A program made the position numbers and the translations under genes. From Podospora pseudocomata (taxonomy: Eukaryota; Ascomycota; Sordariomycetes; Sordariales; Podosporaceae), in the NCBI RefSeq assembly GCF_035222375.1, contig NC_085887.1, forward strand, positions 3,881,501 through 3,945,500: DNA of 64,000 nt, given 5' to 3'. The notes beneath the pieces were generated by a model. That model made no database searches. It saw only the letters and a program-made list of their open reading frames with translations, and was not told the origin of the DNA. The stretch's first letter is position 1. Every line of letters starts with the position of its first letter. Shown here in pieces: positions 53,796-64,000 of this stretch.

Positions 53796-56700
53796 GCGAC
53801 TTGTCGCTATTGCTGTTGCTGTCGCTGTCGTCGGGAACTTGAGTGGCTGCTCGGATCGGTTATAACATGCACCTTGTTGTCGTATCGGACATCAATGCAG
53901 GTCAGTCGTGTGAGTCCAGCTGTCCAAGTCCTGGTCGACCGTGGTGATGATCCAAAGTCGGGTATCTGTATTGATTGGTAGTTGGTACGTGTGGGTAATT
54001 TACAAGAATCCGGGGGTAGGTGGTGCTATGTCCAAGTTGCGACCAGCCGCGCGTGTCGATTGTTGCTTGATGTTTTTCCAGTTATGAAAAAAAGCAAAAG
54101 ATGAAACCCAGAAAGCTCGAGACTCGAGAGAATGGAAGGAGGCAGACGATGGAAAGAGATGTCGCTGCTGCTGCTACTTCCTCTCCCTCTCTCTCTGTCT
54201 GCGGTTCCCCTGTCGTGGTCCCCTGGCTGCAGCGATGGTTCATGACTCCACTCCCTCTTTCCAGACTGGCACCCTGGCAGGGTTCATCTGCAATATTTTT
54301 CGTCGCGATATTGCCCGTTGGGGAACGCTGCGGGTCTTGCGGGTAGCCCCCCGGTACACGCTAACGGCAGCCAACGAGCGTTCAGAGGAAGAGCTCGGGA
54401 CCATGGATTTCTCCCCCGGTTCACTCCATCCCAAAATTGGAGCGACCAACCCGGGGCGTGTTTTTATTATACCATCACATCACAGCTTTTCATCGTTATC
54501 TGTAATTCACGTGTTTCGCCTCACGTTCGAGGCCGATTGGACAGCTCTCTCCGCATGTCTTGAAGTTCTTTTCATTCGGACTCGGAGTTTATTGACTTTG
54601 TATAATATGTCTCTCTCTGTCTCTTGAGCAGAGTGAGAGAGAGGTAGGTGGTCGGGTGTCCGGTGTGGGCGGGACGGCTCCAACTGTGCCTTCCGCGGGT
54701 CATGATGAATTCTGATAGGGTCTCGACGTTGCCGTGGTTGCACTCGCGGTCAAAAAGTGCACTTTTCAGTATTCTACTGGTGGCGATCAGTTGTTGGACA
54801 TCCCGCTACCATCAACACCTCGATCGTTTACTGCATTTGTCAGGTTTTGGTTGCGTTCTTGCGATACCGGCCAAAAGCTGACTGCTGCAGTGTGCCTCGC
54901 GCTATGCATTGATATCACATTCCCTCTCCGACCGGGGAGAGTGGTTGATCGCCTTCACATGGAACTACTGCGCGAGAATCTGCTTTTTTAGCTCTGATCA
55001 TAGTGGGCAGTGATAGCTTGGCTACCTTACCTGACTTCGCCAGATACTGTGTGCCCTCATCTCCGGTTGTTGTCGTCGTCCTGTACAAAGCACTGTCCAG
55101 GCACCTCACTCGCTTTCCAGGTTACCCCACGCTGCAGGATGCCCCGTGTTCCCCACCGAACGGGAGGCAGTTGCTTGTTAAGCACACGCCCCAAGCTTTC
55201 TTTTCTTGGCGTTTATGTGTCGCCGAGGGCAACGTCCAGGGTCGTGTGGTTGCCAGTCTCCCCTCGAATTGTTCTCAGTTGCATTTTGTTTTTCTTTCGT
55301 GCCATCAGGTTATTTCCACGCGCCAACATCAATGCTACTGCAAACAAGCAAATAATGGAGACGGCGTCACCGTTTAATATCGCCAGTCTTCCTGCTGGGA
55401 TCCTCTTATCTCTCAGCGTCCCATCAAGTCTCGGCTGGTTCTGCCGTTCGCTGAAGACCTGCAGAGCACGCGTCCAAAGATGCCCTGTGCTTCTTTCCCA
55501 CACCACAGCTGCAGCGGCACTGAATATAGCTGAGGGAATTGAGATTCCCCATTGAGTTGAATTGGTAAACCTGACATTCACTTGAGAGATCTGAATGCTC
55601 AAAAGGAGTGCCGTTCGAATACCAAAGCCTGCGCCATGATCTGACACTTTGGCCTCTGGCTCTCTGGGTACTCGAACCTTTGAAGTTTCACAGCCTTCCC
55701 CAAATGCGCCTCGACGTTTCACGCAAGGCCTTGTCTCGGATATCGACCTTTTTCGTCTGAACATTGCGACCTGGAAGCTGAAGACGCCAAGCCTTGCCTG
55801 GTATCAGCAGCTTCTGCCCGTCTGCTGCACAAAGGTTGCTGCGGCCATCCGTCCGGGTGGACGGACCCACCTGACAATGCCGACCCGGTGCTCTGGCGCC
55901 GTAAAAACGACCACGACGGCCTCAGACGCGGAAGCCGGACCGGGCGGGCGATAGTGTATAGGGCCGGCGCCAGTTCACACGCCGGTGACTTGGCCGCAGC
56001 CCAAGGGAAAGAGTTCTCCTTTTCAACGCAGCCACTTTCACTACTTTGTAACAAGACGCGGAATTGCCCGTGTACAGTCAGCAATCATGGACAACCTGGA
56101 AGGTACGTGGGGGTGAACCCTTGACACCTGCACAAGTTCGCTCTTAGCGTGGCAAGGCACGCAATGTCGCGTCCTGGCGAACATGAGATTCTTCTCTCGC
56201 TCCAACTCACTGATATCTGTACACCCTGGCGGATCCGACTGATGATCCGGTGTCAAAAATCCAAGCTCCCAGGCTTGTTGATGAGACCCCCCAAATCACG
56301 TCAACTCTCCACCAAACGAACACGCCCAGGGATCAGCAAATCAAGATGCAGGAAAACGGGGATTCCCCAGATCAGCATCAGGGCCAGGCCACGTCCACCT
56401 ACCCTGACCCCCTAACCATCTGAGCGGCGGCAACAGATGTCTTGTGCTCGACAGCAACTCCAGCATTTAGCCAATGTATAACATATGAATGAAGCCCGTG
56501 AGTCGTCGCGTTGCTGCGGAGACTTTTGCCAGGCAAAAACCACAGAGATCAACAGATCAAGCGAGCAGCCCAAGCGAGTGGACACATCCCACGAGCTGTC
56601 AAGCTGGACACCCAGTGTTGGCTGCATGTTTCACTTTTCAACCTTCCATATTAGGTCCAATCCCACGTTGTGCAAGCTCCGAAAGCAGAGAATTTATGGA

Positions 56701-58115
56701 GCTGATTTTCCTTTTCGAGGGCTTTTCCAAGGTGCCTACATATGCAGACCTACTGCAGCATGTCGATGCCGGCCAGCGGCGGGGAAGGTTCAGCAGCTGC
56801 GCGACAAGCCAACTCGGGGTGTGAAGAGCTCGCCACTTCAGCCTCAACACAGGGACACATCAATACGAACATGGATGGACGGCATCGCGGCACATCGGCT
56901 CTTTTCCGGGCAATGTCGAAGCTCTATCCAAACTTACCAGGCCGCGTCTGCCGCCATCACCTCGGCCAACACGATTGGTCAATGGTATCGACGTGAGCAA
57001 CTGGGTGCGGGAAGGCGGGGTAACTCGGTGTGAAATGGTACCCGGGACCTGCATTTGCGCAACCCACCACCACCACCCCATCAGCAGCAGCAATTAAGAT
57101 CAAATCAATCTATCTGTCTATCAATCGCCACGGGCGATAATCAACTCAATATCGTCAAACCTCAACATCGGGCATCAAGCACACAGACAGACAGACGACC
57201 TTGGAAGCCCAACGGCGCCGACCGCCCACCGTTCACCGCCCGCCCACCGGCTGCCTCTTGGCGTTCAATGGCGGCGGTTTTCTAGTGCCGAAGACCACCT
57301 ATCAACATTGTGAAAGATCAGTAATAAATCGGAAACCATGCAGTCCTCGATAATCAGGCCACCACGATGCCCATCTTGCGGCATCTCACACCCTGTATCG
57401 ACAATAACTAACACTGCATTTTACTTCAATTCCGTCCCCGTCCGGCATTCACATCGGGGGTTAGTACTCTCATTGGCCAGTCCCACCTGATAATTGGCCG
57501 CCTCCATCGGCAAGGTTGCTTGTCTGCTTGTTTCGACACAGGTGGAGAAAGGCGTTTCTCGTGGGGCATCGGCAACCAGGTTGACAAGGACAGCCTTGGT
57601 TGTCAATTTCCTGGCAGGCCTGGCAGAAACCCCAGGGTCTTGTCATGCCTGTCTTTTCCTTTCTGTTGAGTGCTTGTGGCTGCCCATCAAGGTTCCACCG
57701 GCTGCCAGCGGTCTGGCCGACTCGCTATCGTGAGCTCGGCGTTGATCACTGCTCTCCTCGGCATGGCGGCCGAGACGAGCTTGGACGATCAACACCCAAA
57801 ACCGCCATTACTGGAGCCCGCGATATTGTGCTGATCACTACCTGTCCGGCTCATTTAGCAGAGAGACGTGAGTGAGATGCTGGTAGCATCGCAGAGTAAC
57901 TCGGTTTCAGGCATTATATACGCGCATTTCAAGCAAGATAGTAAGATAAACGACGGGTGTGATTATGATCTGATACTTTATGGAGCCGGCGTGGTTCCCA
58001 AGCGTCACCAACGCTCGAGAACTCCGTCTCTCGGCATGAACTATCGGCGGAAATCGCTACACTACACCGATCATCAACCACATGTGACACCAGCAACACG
58101 CATCAGATTCCATTC
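53358..58115. other. Long intergenic region with simple repeats
   Basis: About 4.75 kb with no convincing gene on either strand. It holds a (CAG)10 tract at 53765-53794, further CTG/TCTC-rich stretches near 54160-54210, CCA/CAG runs at 57055-57095 and short ACAG runs near 57180-57200. Such long pyrimidine-rich upstream regions are common before regulatory genes; part may be the 5' UTR of the Ras GEF. Confidence 0.4.
53765..53794 (+). repeat. (CAG)10 microsatellite
   Basis: Ten perfect CAG units upstream of the Ras GEF start codon, followed by an imperfect TTGCTGTTGCTGTCGCTGTCG stretch. It is not inside a supported coding frame. Confidence 0.9.
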
Positions 58116-59533
58116 TCATCGTGGCGCATACACAAACGCCAACTGATCCACTTCACTTCCGTCCTGCCCAGCAAACCCGACAATCTGCCACCCGCTTGGA
58201 GCCGTGAATGTTTGGCAGGAACTGGTCGCCGAGCCCGCTGTGAGACTGCGCCCCGAAGAAGTCACAGCTCGGATATAAAAGTTGCGAGTTTGCCCGTTAC
58301 GTTGGCCGCTGCAGAGCTCGGCCTGGGTCCAGTATTCGGTCGCTCCCAGGGCGAGAGAAACAACACTCCCGCCGGTGCCGCCGTGGGCGAATATGGTGCC
58401 GTCTGTCAGTGTCAGTCCGACGCTATCAAGACGGGATCCTCCTCGGAAGGTGATGGTTGCCGTCTTTGGCTTGTTGGTCCCAGCAAGGACGGGGACATCG
58501 CTGAACCAGGTGCCGTGGGGACCGCCGAACAAGCTGCTCTGACGAAGAGACGCTCCAGAGGACCAGGTGTAGTTGACAAGGACTGGGTTGTGATCTGTCA
58601 GGATGTTGCCGTCGGCCTGAAGGAACCGCAAAGTATCGTAGCGGACGTCGGTGGCCTGGAGGTCGAGGAGCGGGCTAGCCCGGTAAAAGACCTTGTCCAC
58701 GATTTCACACAGGTCGTTGGCAGCGGGGTTGCCGCATGAGCTGGGGGACTGGGGAATGACGTTATTGTAGAGGAGCTCAACCCAGGCATCCTTGAGTCGG
58801 GGGCCGGAAGGATTCTCGCTGGCGAGCAAATCCCGGATGCCCGTGTCGCCTGTCCGAGTGTAGCGGCTGTTGAAGTCACCAGCCACAACGACAGCATTGC
58901 CCTTGCTCCACGTGGCAATGTAGTCAACCACCTGCTTCACGTTGTCGTTTCGGGCAGTAAGATCACCAGGCTCGACACCGGCGTCGGCGTGGAGATTGTA
59001 GAAATCAACATAGGCCGCAGTGGAGCTGTCGGATGAGATGGCCACACGCATGAAGGTGAAGCCTTTCGGCGTCAGACAATCGGACTGGCTCGCATCGGAG
59101 CATTTGCTCCACTTGATACGCCGAAAGTCAACCCAGGGAAGGTAGGACACGGTGTTGAGACCCGAACCAAACGGAACACCGCCCGATGTGGCAGTCCTGT
59201 GCGGATGCGTGTTGGTCCGGTAGATGTGAGCGTGATAGTTGAAGTCCTGTCACCAACGTGTCAATGCTCCGATTCGGGTGATGATCTTGAAACAAGGAGT
59301 CAAGGACCTACCTCTTGCAGCTGCACGACGTCGATCCCATACTCGGAGAACTTTGCACCCATGGCCGCCGCGTTGGCTGCCTTGTCGCCGGGAACACCAT
59401 TGTCGTTGAGGATGGCCGGGAGGCCGGCCACATTGATGGTCAGGACGTCAAAGTTGCCCGACGTGGCCGCGAGGACACCCTCTAACAGCAATGCTGACGA
59501 GAACGCCGCGAGTCTTGATGTGGACAGCTTCAT
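58116..59533 (-). CDS. Secreted endonuclease/exonuclease/phosphatase-family protein with C-terminal jacalin-like lectin domain
   Basis: Exons 59312-59533 and 58116-59246 (intron 59247-59311) code 450 aa. A signal peptide of about 22 residues (MKLSTSRLAAFSSALLLEGVLA) leads into FDVLTINVAGLP. The metal-binding Glu sits in VQLQE at residue 74, the catalytic region includes GDFNSRY near 197 and TDHNPV near 293, all typical of the DNase I/sphingomyelinase superfamily. The last 145 residues (GTWFSDVP...DSVGLTLTDGTIFAHGGTGG, ending WQIVGFAGQDGSEVDQLAFVY) have the Gly-rich beta-prism pattern of jacalin-type lectins. Likely an extracellular phosphodiesterase or sphingomyelinase-like enzyme carried to sugars by the lectin; the substrate is not known. 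The Met at 59533 is chosen because it begins the signal peptide. Confidence 0.87.
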
Positions 59534-59621
59534 CTTGACAAGATGGTCAAACTCCAAAGGTAGGGTGCTGGGTTTGGCTGTGGAAGTCTACCTAACAAGC
59601 CACACGCAGAAAGACGCCCCC

Positions 59622-59627
59622 CTTATA
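59622..59627 (-). promoter_or_regulatory. TATA-like box of the EEP-jacalin gene
   Basis: TATAAG on the minus strand about 90 nt upstream of the start codon at 59533, a plausible distance for a fungal TATA element. Confidence 0.4.
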
Positions 59628-62158
59628 CATCGACAGCCATCGCCTCTCGTCCTCTTAACGACCGTCCTTGGCATGGCCAGTCTTACCTATTCGAGATATC
59701 TTTCGTACTACCCACCCTTTTGGTCGAGTTGGAGGTGTCTTTACACGTGTAACCGAGATGATTGACAGACGGCTCCCCGCCATGTATTCGGCTCTTGCTC
59801 CTCGCTCGTCGGTGTAGGTTCCTGGTTTTGAGGATGGGCGTCCGGCGCGATGTCACCTCAACCGGTGCCCCGCATGACGTTGCCCAGCCTTGACCGGATC
59901 GTGCGAGATGAGAGCGCGTGGATGAAGATTTTAAGATCTGAATGCCGCGTGGGCCGATGTGGGGATGTCATTGGGCTTCCCAGAAGAGGGTCTGCTATCG
60001 GCTCTCGCGGCTCCGGCGGTGGGCCGGGTTCACGGCAGGTGCCGGAGCCCCCTGGACGGGCGAGGGTGGGGTCGTGTCGGCGTCAACCCGGCTCATCCTC
60101 TCCCAGAATCTGAGTCTCATCTTCTCGAACAATTCTTATGTTTCAGTCGTTGATCATTCTATTTTCTCGACTTGTCCAGGATGAGCACTGGTTGGTTGTT
60201 AACTTGTTGAAACCAAACACGCACGTCATGGGCGGGATGAGCATCAGACGAAAGATGTCTCATCCTTCTGCCCGTGTTCCGGGTCCAGTCCGAACACCAA
60301 GTCATTGAAGGTTTTGTGACGGGAGGTTTGTCACATGACCGGGCTGCTTATGGCGATCTAGGAATAGATATACAGGTGTGTGGTATTGTGCTTCGGGGGG
60401 AGATCATACTGGTGATCAGTGTGTTTGGTGTGGGATGATGCAATGGGATTGCACTGCGAAAGAGGCAAGCTGTTGCTATAGAACAACACCAGGCAGAGCC
60501 AAAGCCACAAAGCATCTGCCAACTGCCCTTTACCTGGCGTCAGGCTTTAGCTCCTGTCACAGACCAGGTGCCTGCGGAATGGGAATTTCCCTTTTGGTAT
60601 TTTGCTGCGTGTGGCGGGAAGAGAGTGACACGGCTGTCCATAATGTGGTTGACCAACCATCACGCCACACCCCACCCTCCCACGGCCAGAGAAAACGGGC
60701 CGGCTGAATACCCGGTTCCCGTGGCTGCCATCCTCTACGAAAGAGGTGTGGCTGGTTAGGGAGACGACCACTTTTACTTCAGGGTTGCCTGGTGGTTGAC
60801 AAGTTGTTCAAGTCAGACAACGGGGTGTGTAGAATCGGGAAAATCAGTGCATGTATCGGTAGCCCAGATTCCGATACTACAATCTGGGGTCTGGGTCCTT
60901 TTGGAACCCAGCCATGTCCGAGACCATGTATATATATGCGCGCACAGACATATCCCTCTCAACACGGGAATGGGAAGAGGGAACTTTTCATCACCCAGGC
61001 CCAGACCCAGGCCGTGTTTAATTCGGGGGGTGAACTGGGAAAAGGAGGGGTACACTAGGTCCCCCGATTCAGCTGCCAAAATGCACATTTTTCTGTGATT
61101 TGTGAAACCGTGGGAAAGAAAGAAGAAATACCTAAACCGACATGCATATTCGTCAGCACAAATTGATGCCAGGCGGCTGATGACATTTGATCGATGAGGC
61201 GGTTTTGGTGGCCTTTGGCAGGATTGCGTCGGAAGGGGGGCATATCGTATATGATCCGAGACATTTTCGGGGTGTGATGGTGAGAGTATGGTTCCCGACG
61301 CCATGGGATTTCACGAGATTGACGAGATTTGGTGGTTTAGTTGTCTTGGATGACGGGCGTGGGAAACTCCGGGGCATTCGGGGTTGGGATAAAATAACGT
61401 AACTGGCACTAGGTAACTCGATAGTCGATACAGCAAAGCAGCCCGAACCACACCTTCAGGAATGGTCGATATGTATTGAAAGATGGTTTTATCACACACT
61501 CACCTATTGCAGGACTGATAATGCCTCCACTTGAATCCAGAAAAATCAGCTTCGTGGCGGGTTATTGACACCATCTCCTAACTTTTCCAACATGGGTCGC
61601 ATCAAGATTACGGTTATACAATCAAACTAGGTACCAAACTAGTTGAGGTACCTATATGACAGTGGAAGTTGAAGCTATGTTGTGCCCGTGAAGATTGTCT
61701 CACCACCTAAGATCCAGTGCCCTCACTTTGATATAAGATAATTCTTCAATCTCAACATCAACCACAGCTCAGAAGTAACCTGGAAAACAAATGGTCCCGG
61801 CATCCCAGCCAACCAGTGTTTCTTGAATTTCTTCTTTTCATTGCATTTGGGAGAGGCTACCAGGTATTTAACTCAGCAGAAGCACGCTCCTGAGCCAAAC
61901 TATAAAGTTGGCAAAATTGTCGAGCACGGTCTATCAGCATGTAGGTAGGGGCTGGGAACAACCAGCGCTCCTTTTCTGGATACTTCACACACCATCTTGA
62001 GTCACATATCAGTATCAAACCCAGCCACAACCCTTGAGCGTATGTAAATATGCATGTATTGGCGTCCCAGATGCTTGCCATCCAGGATCAAGTATTGACA
62101 CGAAGTAACTAATCTATATACAGAGTCCCATCATCACAGCCATCTCGATCCCGCATGC
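59628..62158. other. Intergenic, no gene supported
   Basis: About 2.5 kb between two secreted-protein genes on the same strand. Only short frames without recognisable content. A purine/pyrimidine patchwork and ggcccagacccaggcc-like repeats near 60990-61015 are the only patterns noted. Confidence 0.4.
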
Positions 62159-63253
62159 TTACAAGCATTGGGAATACCAGTCGTTTCCGTACTTGCAGGT
62201 GTAGGGGGCAGCGCAAGTCTTGCAACCACTGAAGCCAATGCCGTCGCACTGGGCGTACTGGCCGGCGGTGCAACCGCTGGGGGTGGTCTGAACGGGTGCG
62301 GCAGAGCTGGTGCTGGTGGAGGAGACGCGGGTGGTGGAGGTGACGAGCGTGGTAGAGGAAACGGGGGCCGGGATGGAGGTGCTGCTGACTCTGGTGCTTG
62401 TGCTGCTGGGGACACTGCTGCTGCTGCTGCTGCTGCTGGAGGAGCCACCGTCACCGGGGATGGGTTGGCCAGGACCGGCGACCGAGGTGGTCAAACTGCC
62501 GCTCTCAATATACACGCCGGACCAGTAAAAGTCCTCGTTGGAATCAGGGTAGCCGCTTCTCGGGAGCTCCAAGACACCAACATGCCAGTCGGCGCCGTTG
62601 GAGCTGGTGCTGGTCTTGACAGGGGCCACCTTTCTGGTCAGGGGGTCGCTGCCGGTAGAGTGCCAGAAACCGACGGTGCCGGCAGCAAAGTCGATCTCGT
62701 AGGCAACGTTGTGCCAGACATCAGCAGCCCACTCGACACTCCACTGGGTCTGCCCGCCAACGCACCACCTAAGCAGAGTGTCCGAGATGCCAGGGGCGCC
62801 CGAGAGCCAACCGGACTTGAGCTCGGTGAAGTGGCTTTCGAAGAAGGCGATCTGGTGCTCCCTGGTGGTGGCCGGGGCGTTGATGTCCTTTCTCATCAGG
62901 GAGAAGTGATAGTAGACCTTGCCTTGGTTGATGGCAGCGGTGGTCTGGGGGATCAGCTCGGTGCGGCGCATGTTCTGGCCGTTCCAGTAGGCCGTGTTGT
63001 CGAGCGTGATCTTGGCTCCCTGCCTGGAACCAGTGTCGGCTGGGTTCTTGTAGTCGGGCGAGAGGTTGACATAGGCCGACACAGGAGAAGACCCGTGGAT
63101 GTAGTACTGGTACGGGCCAACCTGGTTGCCCCAGGACCACTTGTTCAGATCGGCAGACGAGGTCATGTCGTTGAAGCGGCCATCCCACAGGATGGTGCCT
63201 GCCGAGACAGACAGCACCTGGGCGACGAGACCGGAGAGAACGTGGAACTTCAT
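62159..63253 (-). CDS. GH131 family beta-glucanase with C-terminal CBM1
   Basis: A single exon of 364 aa. A signal peptide (residues 1-18, [18 protein letters not shown]) precedes the catalytic domain (about 19-255): [34 protein letters not shown] and [15 protein letters not shown] agree with remembered GH131 enzymes such as the Podospora anserina one. A Ser/Thr-rich linker (about 265-322) contains a run of Ser coded by a CTG/GCT-type trinucleotide repeat at about 62415-62445. The last 40 residues form a fungal cellulose-binding CBM1 ([17 protein letters not shown], ending in NDWYSQCL). The enzyme should act on beta-1,3/1,4/1,6-glucans in plant or fungal walls outside the cell. Confidence 0.93.
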   Translation of the reverse strand: MKFHVLSGLVAQVLSVSAGTILWDGRFNDMTSSADLNKWSWGNQVGPYQYYIHGSSPVSAYVNLSPDYKNPADTGSRQGAKITLDNTAYWNGQNMRRTELIPQTTAAINQGKVYYHFSLMRKDINAPATTREHQIAFFESHFTELKSGWLSGAPGISDTLLRWCVGGQTQWSVEWAADVWHNVAYEIDFAAGTVGFWHSTGSDPLTRKVAPVKTSTSSNGADWHVGVLELPRSGYPDSNEDFYWSGVYIESGSLTTSVAGPGQPIPGDGGSSSSSSSSSSVPSSTSTRVSSTSIPAPVSSTTLVTSTTRVSSTSTSSAAPVQTTPSGCTAGQYAQCDGIGFSGCKTCAAPYTCKYGNDWYSQCL

Positions 63254-63347
63254 GGTGGCAGCAGGGAAGGGTTGACGGCAGAGATGATGACCAGAGGTGC
63301 CGAGAAAGATCCTCTGGTCAAGAGTGACGACAGCGTGGTCGTTGGCA

Positions 63348-63354
63348 TTTTATA
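63348..63354 (-). promoter_or_regulatory. TATA box of the GH131 gene
   Basis: TATAAAA on the minus strand about 95 nt upstream of the start codon at 63253. Confidence 0.5.
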
Positions 63355-64000
63355 TGAGAGGCTCTTGTGTGCATGAGGTGCTGGATCAACGGCCCGCTCG
63401 GCGGTGCAGGACGGAGGCGGCATCAAGGTCAGAGTTGCACTCTCGGAGGGTGGTGCTGGAGGTTTCCTGTTCGGTCGTAGTCTCGCAGTGGGGGAGGGCC
63501 TCGGAGGTCCCAACAGTGGGGAGTGGTGCATGGCGCCCGGCTTTGCTCCCGATGCCAATGTTGATTTGCACCAATCACAGCGGCCCATAACACGCTGGCC
63601 GGGCTGGCCAAGAGATCGCCAGGCAAAGCTTGGAGGGCTTGGATGGGCTTGGAGAGCTTGTCTCGTCGACCTTCCACCTCCCCCGTCACTCTGGATGTCG
63701 AGGTTCCGTCTGTCGCATGCTGGATATATTAAGGGCCCACAGATTTCCGGATCTCACCACCATCTGTTCCTGGTTCTGCGGCCACTTTCTACTTTGCCTG
63801 AAGTCGGATGATTCCACCTCTCCACGCGCCTGGTCACTGGAACTCCACTTTCATATGGGTTAGGGTTGGACATGGCAGTGAGGAAGACAACAGGTGTTAT
63901 TGACGTTTATTACTCCATAAACAGAGAAAGCACTGCTGGGGCCGCCAAATCGGGCGGAAAGTGTCGCCGTTTTAGCAGGCACAAGCCGTGCGGGGAGTCG
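63355..64000. other. Upstream region of the GH131 gene, window end
   Basis: Probable promoter of the GH131 gene; short frames only. No further feature. Confidence 0.4.

Noticed and set aside
62168-63376. 402-codon plus-strand frame, Gly/Ala/Val rich
   Set aside because: It is antisense to the GH131 gene, whose domains, signal peptide and CBM1 are clear.

Overview
The window reads as nuclear DNA of a filamentous ascomycete, most likely a sordariomycete close to Chaetomium/Podospora. This placement is an inference. It rests on short introns (about 45-85 nt) with GTRNGT donors and CTAAY branch sites, and on typical gene families: HET domain, STAND/NLR receptor, Clr5 domain, fungal CorA-like, GH131-CBM1, chromodomain Ty3/gypsy and Fot1/pogo elements. 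Several genes carry stop codons of the kind C-to-T mutation makes, which resembles RIP. I saw no rRNA, tRNA or CRISPR.

Layout. 0.5-9 kb: an SDR oxidoreductase (-), a 10-exon CorA-like membrane protein (+), a small hypothetical gene and the relic of an NLR. 9.6-17.1 kb: one giant 6-exon gene (-) joining an SF1 RNA helicase, an NFX1-type zinc finger and three CbbX-like AAA+ modules. 18-21.5 kb: a fungal family protein with a DXO/Rai1-like layout, then a decayed FAD monooxygenase. 21.8-25.7 kb: a divergent pair that is the most exciting locus here. A HELLP-like cell-death effector (HeLo-like domain plus C-terminal amyloid motif) faces a PNT1-like NLR (N-terminal copy of the same motif, NB-ARC, near-identical TPR repeats). 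The NLR is broken by three frameshifts; the effector is intact.

29-38 kb: a nested insertion. A RING gene with SUMO-interacting-like motifs is split by a pogo/Fot1 transposon (TA duplication, 51-bp TIRs), which is itself split by a young chromodomain Ty3/gypsy element (identical 203-bp LTRs, CCACC duplication). The gypsy gag and pol are linked by a textbook -1 frameshift site (A AAA AAC plus 7-bp stem), and the element has a possible self-priming site. 38-48 kb: a small hypothetical gene, a Clr5 pseudogene, a HET-domain gene and a conserved gene of unknown function, all on the minus strand. 49.6-53.4 kb: a Ras GEF with an SH3 domain. 58-63.3 kb: two secreted proteins, an endonuclease/exonuclease/phosphatase-jacalin fusion and a GH131 beta-glucanase with CBM1.

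Taken together, 8-44 kb looks like an accessory, self/non-self-recognition type region (NLR, HELLP, HET, NLR relic, Clr5, transposons, decayed genes). The flanks, with the Ras GEF and secreted enzymes, look like ordinary housekeeping and saprotroph genes. Exon boundaries were placed by eye from splice signals, reading frame and remembered family conservation; none is backed by transcripts.
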